Shown here piece by piece: positions 11,801-20,024 of a stretch of 64,000 nt of DNA. Where the stretch lies: assembly GCA_034231615.1 (NCBI GenBank), contig CM067322.1:61189245-61253244 (forward strand), read 5' to 3'. The stretch is from Meghimatium bilineatum. Its lineage: Eukaryota; Mollusca; Gastropoda; Stylommatophora; Philomycidae. The stretch's first letter is position 1, and each line of letters opens with the position of its first letter. The notes beneath the pieces are model-generated. The model was not told where the DNA came from. It made no database searches and saw only the letters and a program-made list of their open reading frames with translations. Both the position numbers and the translations under genes were made by a program.

Positions 11801-14800
11801 TTTCACAATTTGATACTTCTCATTTCACAGTTGGAAAACTATCTACTTTCATAAACTATTAACAAATATTTGATTACACACTGTTTCTCAAACATCTTTT
11901 GGAATGAGCCTAAAAGATGGTCAAAAAGTTAAATGATCCTAACACAATGGGCTTGAAAAAGCTGCAGACAGTTGGATAGTTGAACGGTTCAAAAGTAATG
12001 GCAATATATTATTGTAAGAATTGCCCAGAGAATCGCTAGAGTAAAAAAAATACTGACATGATCACAACATTTTGACTAGAATATTCAGCCTACATCTTTC
12101 ATAAACTATTTGGAAACTTCTTGTAAAGGTAACAGGTAAAAGTAATTGAGTTATTAATACCTCAGGGTTTTGGCTGATAGGTAAAAGTAATTGAGTTATT
12201 AATACCTCAGGGTTTTTCCATCAGAGCTCAGCTGCCTAAAAAGTAGTTGACCAGAAATGTTTGATTAATGACACCTTCAGCATTTACTCAGTAGTGATGG
12301 TTATATTCCTCAAACTTACCAGAGCTTGAGTCTGGTACTCATGTCCTGATCGCTGGGTGAACAATTTGATATATTTTTTATTGCAATCTATTAGTGATGA
12401 GTGAACTTAATACCATCTGGTTGTCAGGATGGTGACTTAAACACTAAACTACCTAATTCCCTAAAAACTTCTTATGTAAGCTGATAGTTCAGATACTTCA
12501 TCTCTGTTGAATATGTAGCAATTATGACAAACAACCATGTTTTAAAAGTGTGATGTGATAAAATAATATTATTTTTTTTTTATCTTTCTAGCAATGCTAC
12601 AACAGCTTCAAATGTAGCACAGGTATGTAAAGATTTATATCTCTATATTTATTTGACCATATATTTATTTTCAATTGCTGAAATACTAGGAAAATCTCCA
12701 TCGAGACCAGCACCGTGCAGAGGTGATGGGGCTTAGTTCAGCCATCAGGGGCTGGAAACTAAGACTGGTCGGGCAGTCCCACTCGAGCAGGACCATAGTC
12801 CTGCCCTAGTAAGCAGAGTGCTGAAGACGGAGGCATCCAGCCAAAAGGCGCACAGATAATCAGGATGCCACGCACAAAACACAATGGAAACATGTCTACA
12901 TCTATAAATAGTTATGGTGCCTGCCCTGTAGCGGACGTTCAGGCAGGGACGGTGCCGGGCCCTATACCTCGAAAGGGCCCAACCTCAGTTACTGGAAGTC
13001 CTTCTCAATTGCCCAGAGGAGCCAGGAGGCAAGGGAATAGAGCTACTGGCCAAACAAACAAACGACCAATAAAAATAATGCACTGGAATGCTGAGGGTGT
13101 CAACAGTAAAAGAGATGGATACAGCAAAAAATTGGAACTTGAAAATGTCCTCAGTGAAGAACAAGTTAACATATGCTGTATCCAAGAAACACACCTCAGC
13201 AGCGACATAGCCTTCACAATCAGATGCTACCAGTGCTACCGATCTGACCGAAAGGACAGGCGAAAGGGTGGAATTCTGACACTTGTTAAAAACAATATCA
13301 GCACATGTCAGCTTGAAGTATATATGGAAGGGGCAGAATACCAGATGCTCCACCTAAAAACAGACAGTGCAGAATTCCATCTCCTGAACTACTACTGCCC
13401 AAATGATAAACCATTGGCACTAGACACAATTCCAGACAAAGAGAGACTTATGGTGTGTGGTGACTTCAACAGCCACTCTCAGAGCTGGGGCTACGATCAT
13501 ATCGACAAGAGAGGTGAGGAACTTGAGAGCTGGCAGGATGAAAATAATCTCATCCTTATTAACCAGCCAGCAGACTCGCCAACCTTCTACTCGAGAGCAT
13601 GGCACACCACCTCTACACCAGACCTAGCATTCCACTCACCAGGCTTGGAATGGAACATCACACGTGTTGTTGGAAAGCAGCTTGGAGGTAGTGACAACAG
13701 ACCAGTATTTCTGGAAATCCACAATGAATTTACCACGGACAGCAGCACGCTCACTAGGTGGAACTATAAAAGGGCAGACTGGAAAATGTACCAGCATTTA
13801 ACCAGTGATCTAGCTAAGGACATGAACTTGGACAAAGACATCAATAGAGCAGTGCGTGAATTTAATAGATGTATACTACATGCTGCTAGTAAAACCATAC
13901 CCAGGGGGGTACGCAAAAACTACAAACCCTACTGGAATGATGAACTGGAAAAGCTGCAAAATGAGATGGAAACATCTAGACAGCAGGCTGAGAACAGACC
14001 TAGCCAAGAACATCACAACAAATATCAGCAAACAAAGGCTAAATTTCAAAGAGCCAAGTTACAAGCCAGACGGAGCAGCTGGAAAGAAAAAACAGAGTCG
14101 CTGAACCTAGAAAGAGATACTAGGAAATTATGGAAACTTGTAAAACAACTAAATGATGAAGGTACAGGGAGAAATACCAGGATCACACTTTATAAAGATA
14201 GAAACATTTTAACAGGTAAATATGCAGCTGATTACTTTGCAGATTCCTTTGCAGAAGACAATAACGTCAAAGTCAGCCCAGACAAACAACAGGAGGTTCG
14301 AGAGAACCAGCAAAACATTGGACAAGGTGAACCTATACCTGAAGTCATGGAGGCACCAATCACAATGAGAGAACTGGAGCATGCAATATCCAAATTGAAA
14401 ATGAAAAAGTCCCCTGGAGCTGATGGAGTGTCCAATGAAATGATTAGAAACCTGGGAAGTGCAGCAAGAGCAAAGCTACTGCAGATCTTTAACACAAGCT
14501 GGTCCACAGGTAATGTACCACAGGCGTGGAGAGAAGCAATAATGATACCACTCCTCAAATCAGGAAAAGATGGCAACACAGTCTCCAACTACAGGCCCAT
14601 CAGCCTCACAAGCTGTCTATGTAAAACAATGGAACGCATTATCAATCTTAGGATGCAGTGGTACCTTGAAAGTGAAAACCTTCTGGTATCACAGCAAGCA
14701 GGTTTCAGACAGTGCTACTCTACTGAAGATCAGGCAACCTACCTCTCCCAAGAGATTGAGGATGCCTTCCAAGAAAAGAAACTGGTACTAGCAGCATGGA

Positions 14801-17800
14801 TAGACCTCAGGAAAGCATTTGATAAGGTCTGGAAAGAAGGGCTCCTAAAGAAATTGCGAAATTGCAGGGTTAGCTCAAGAATGTACAAATGGGTAAAAGC
14901 ATACCTGCATAATAGAAGAGCCAGGGTACAATTAGATGGTCGCAAGAGCAAGAAAGTTCTACTGCGTCATGGAGTCCCCCAGGGAGGAGTCCTGTCACCC
15001 ACACTTTTCTTGGTTTACATCAATGACCTAGTTGCTGAACTACCACACGGGATCAAAGTGGCAATGTATGCTGACGACCTGGTGATCTGGTGCACGGAAG
15101 AACATGCAACAGTGGCCACTAAACAAATACAAAGAGCTATAGATGCCCTAACCTTATGTGCTAATAGATGGTGCGTCAGCATTAACACAGATAAGTGCAG
15201 CACTACACTCTTTACCCTCTCACCAAAACAAAAAGCTGGTCATATCAAGATAGATGGAGAGCTCTTGAAAGAAGACAAACAACCCACATACCTCGGAGTT
15301 ACTTTTGATGATAAGCTGACATGGAAGCAGCACATAAACAAAGCAACAACAAAAGCCAGGAGGAAGCTAGCTATCCTGAGAAAACTAAGTGGAACCACAT
15401 GGGGAGCCAGTGGAAATATACTCAGTAAAGTTTACCAGCAAGGCATAAGACCACACCTGGAATACGGTTCAGCTGCGTGGTGTCCTGCATCAAACACCAC
15501 ATTACAAGATCTAGATAAAGTGCAAAACCAGGCACTTAGAATAATGTTGGGAGCAATGAAATCAACACCCATAGCAGAGATGCAGAAAATGGGAAGAATG
15601 CAAACACTTGGCGAACGCAGAGACACAAAAGTACTAATTCAAGCAGAAAAGTTTCAGTGTATGCCAAGTCATCCAATGAAGGAAAGATTCCAAAATCTAG
15701 CAATGGGACGACTGAAAAGGAGCAGCTTTATCCATCAAGCTAAACGACTCCGTAGACAACTTACAGACCTGCCTGAAGTTGACAGCCCCTTAAGGTCTGT
15801 ACCAGAGCAAACCCCGTGGAGTGAAAGCCATGGAATGCCAATATACATTCAGACCCATGTGAAAGGAATACTAAGCGAGGACGAACAGAACAGCGTGCAG
15901 CGAATGACAGTCACCCTCAGTTTCTTGGATGAGGAATATCCACAAGATATATGGGTCAGAGTGTACACAGATGGGTCAGCACAGAATGCTGTGAGGAATG
16001 GAGGTGCAGGTGTATATATAGAATATCCACACAAGCCTAGAGATACAATCAGAACACCGACAGGAAAATTCTGCAATAATTATGATGCAGAAATCCAGGC
16101 AATTAGTGTGGCAGCTAAAAAACTGCTGAACTCCAACTCTGACCTACAGCCTGTGGTATTCCTGACAGATGCAAGGTCAGTGCTTCAAGCTCTCCAGCCT
16201 GGAAAACTAACAGACTTAAAAAAAACTACTTAGCGAATTGTCTTACCAGTATAGGGTAACCATGCAGTGGATACCCTCTCACTGTGGAATACCAGGAAAT
16301 GAAAAAGCAGACCAACTGGCTAAGGAAGGTGCTGCCGAAGACCAACCAGATATACCAATCACCTACCATCAGAAAAAACAGATGATAAAGTCAATAAGAA
16401 AGCCACAAACACCAACACAAGATGACTATCACAATATGAACAGATCAGAACAAGTTATAATTCTACGTCTCAGAACAGGACACAACCGACTCCGCAGTCA
16501 CATGTATACAAAGTTCAAGATTGGCAACACTGCCATGTGTACATGTGGACAGGCAGCACAGAGTGCCAAACATATACTTCAAGAGTGTTCTGAGCATGAA
16601 ACGCTGAGGCAGACATATTGGCCAGAGGAAACAACACTGGAATCAAAGCTCTATGGGACACTGTATGAACTACAAAAGACAGTGTGTTTTATTAAGGAGA
16701 CAGAATTACAGATATAGACATGTTTCAAGTGAACGAAAGAAGAAGAAGAACTAGGAAAATATAATGTAGATTTAGATACATGATCCTATGACAATTATTA
16801 ATTTTTTTTAAATTGAACTTTTTGAATATTGATTGTTGAGTAAGGATTAATATGGTGATAGTGCACCTTTGAACTGTTTTATTTTGTTTATGTCAAACAT
16901 AAAATAAATAGTGGAGGTTTGAGCTCGTTCTCTTATAAAAACTATCTCCCTTGAATGCGTCATTGATTAACAGTATTAGCTTCACTTATAGCAGACTCAT
17001 GCATAAATTGTCTTTGTGAAACATTTGTTGCAACTATCTACACTCATTTCCATTTTGGATCAATATACTGAGCTATTGTTTCTCTAGTTTTCCATTTCTA
17101 CTGTTCCTTATTATCTTTACTCTACTTTTTGAAGTTTTAATTTGTTCAATGCATGTTTAGCTATATTTTGGGTTGTTTCTTGATGGTGTATCAAATTCAT
17201 TGAGACCTTCTGTCTCTAGTTTTCAAAATAGTTTTGCACCTTTTTCTGTTCCCCCAAATACTTGCAATTGTATCATACCGTAGGTCTATGTGATAGAGAC
17301 GACCGGTACATTTAGAAGTCAGAATACAGGGGCATAGAAATATTAAGACTTGTTTAATTTCTATAGTGATAACTTCAATAGAGAATGGCTGCCATCAAGT
17401 GTAAACAATCCAAAACTTTTCTCATTATTTTTTTCTTCTTTTCGACCCTCACTTGTGGTTCATAACAGTTGTCAGTATGCAACAGCAGCCACACTTCTGC
17501 AGCTGCTATAGTGGTTAAAATCTGTCAGAGTAGCTCATGAGTTCTATTCCCCTAGTCATGAAACAAAGGGTCCATGTTCTGCCCTTGCATGTAAAGTCTG
17601 CTTACAGCAGGCTGTGCAAAGGAATCAAATTAGATTGGGTCAATTGAGCAGAAAGGCATCACAGAACAAAGAAAGTGTCATAGAACATTTCAAGCATTGT
17701 GAGACAGAAAGGCATGGGCTGAGGTCATCTACTGCACTTCAACACACACTCAGTTGTCTTGACCTCATATTGCTACAAAGATCATGTGACAAGAGGTGAG

Positions 17801-19974
17801 AGAGTGAAGTTGATGACATTGAGCAATGCTTCTTCACTTTAATCCACATCTCATCCTGCAAGTCATGGCATATTCATTGTATGCCTCACCATTACAATGG
17901 CTAACTTACCATAGTTAGTGGGAATTTCTTTCATGCATGCCTCAACATTACCTGGCTAGCTTACCATAGGTAGTGGGTATTTCTTTCATGCATGCCTGAA
18001 CATTACCTGGCTAGCTTACCACAGATAGTGGGGATTTCTTTCATGCATGCCTCAACATTACCTGGCTAGCTTACCATAGATAGTGGGGATTTCTTTCATG
18101 CCTGCCTCAACATTACCTGGCTAGCTTACCATAGCTAGGGGGGATCTTTCCTCAGGGATAAAATAAAGTGCCTAATTTGACATTTTTTCAATGAATTGTC
18201 ATCTTTACTTGTGAAGGAGGAACAACATCAGATGTAAGTAAGTAAGTAAAGTAACCCATAGCATTTATTAATGCCGTAGGGGTGTGAGATGTTAGCAATC
18301 TCACATTTCAGAGGCTCTACAAATGAGGGTGGTAGCCATCTCCTCTCCCTCGCAGTCTTTACTTCCCAGATTAATCAGGTACCCATTTAAGGCTGGGTCG
18401 ACCTGGGAGCCGTTGCAATCTGAAAAACATTTCCGCTTCAACTTAGGAATGAACCCAGGACCACTCATGCGAAGTCAGTGCGCTAACCACTGCACTACGC
18501 GGCCACTATCATCAGAAAACATCAGATGTATCTGGTGATGAATGTTTGGAGTTTGAATATGACAGTCTTATCCACAGATATTTTCTATCTTGTAGTTTTG
18601 TTGGCAGCATTCACCTGATAATATCATGTAAGGCACTTGGTCGAGATCCTTGGTTCTTGATTAGAAACCAGCATCATTTCAAGAGGGGCTCTCCCATAAG
18701 TGATCTGCTTGCCATTCCTTCAGCCATTTAAGAGTTTTATGAGCTCAGTGTTCCATTCAGTTGGTTCTTCTGATATTTCTAGAAAGGATGCACTACTTTC
18801 CCTCTCCTTGATCACTCCAATTTATATCATTCTCTGTGCATATGTATTGTTACTTATAATCTTCTTCATCATTTTGTAGTGTAATTGTGTATTTATGGTC
18901 TAGATTCATTTTCTGAAACTTAGCTGCCTCATCAAATTGGTTACTTTTGTCATGCCTGGTACTGTTTATTTTACTTAACTATTGACGTTCACAGGTAGAA
19001 ATTGCAGATATACTTCTATTTAATTCTTGTTCTTATTTGTTTGTTGTTTTTTATTTAATAAAAAAATATGTATTCGTCACTGACTGTGAACTGGAAATTC
19101 TATCAATATCTAAGTCACAACATGACAACTTGAAATATTTCCATAATGAACCATATAAATAGTTCTGGTCCATCTTAGGTATGTCAATTGTTACGATATT
19201 GTATGTGATATGCGTATATGTTTAGACTTTTAAAAATAAATGCTCATGCACTGAACCAGGTTACCACTTACGTGATGTGAGCTACCACAGACAATTGAAA
19301 CATCTTTCATAAAATTACTGAAGAATTAATGGTAACCTCTTCTTCTGTGTTCACTGCTAAACTCTTGCCTGTTAGTAGAATGAAGTATGGAGAAAGACAG
19401 GCATTATATCATGGTTTACAGCATGTTTTCAATATCTGAACTATCAAAAGAACATCCAACTGTTAGCATAATGTTAATAACATGAGAGTCATGTTATAGG
19501 TGGTGAACAGAGGACAATTAAACTTCGTAATCTATGTTGACACTAGGTACATCTAAAGGGGAAGAGTGAGACTTAAGTAAGGAACATATGACTCAACTGA
19601 CCTAACAGTTGCTATCACTATTGGGCAAGAGTGTAGAGAGTTGTTTATTGACAAATCATAGTTTGTTGTTAAGTGAAGTTAATAGCAACACAGTTTACTA
19701 TTATTGTTATTGCTACATAGAGTTGGTATAGATATGTGGAAATGATTCATGAAGAATAAATAAATTTAAACATAGCTGGATGATCGAGTATGCTTATATT
19801 TACATGGAATGTTGAAAGACCAGTGTTGAAGCAATGAAAAAATGTTGACATCTAGTTTAATAAGCTCATTATCAATATAGAAAAATACAATTATGATTTT
19901 TAGCATCTCATAAGAAAATTAGATTTCAAACACATCTTCATAACTAACAAAATCAATGGGATGTAAGATTTGAT

Positions 19975-20024
<50 letters not shown>

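Larger units (their letters stand above)
12696..16749 (+). mobile_element. I-like LINE copy 2, sense, near full length
   Basis: An 11-bp target-site duplication, ACTAGGAAAAT, lies at 12685-12695 and 16750-16760. The element is about 4.05 kb: a leader of about 169 bp, one ORF holding endonuclease, RT and RNase H, and a short 3' UTR ending GTTTCAAGTGAACGAAAG plus (GAA)n. No separate gag-like ORF1 is visible. The leader carries a near-palindrome, GCAGGACCATAGTCCTGC (about 12784-12801). It lies in the MARVEL intron just after the 31-nt microexon, in gene orientation, and opposite to copy 1. Confidence 0.94.

Noticed and set aside
12985-16076. Minus-strand open frames under LINE copy 2, up to 122 codons
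   Set aside because: Antisense shadows of the endonuclease/RT ORF with no domain of their own.
16219-16240. Programmed frameshift in the I-like LINE at the A8 run
   Set aside because: Copy 1 has A7 and reads straight through, so a one-base slippage mutation in copy 2 is the simpler explanation.
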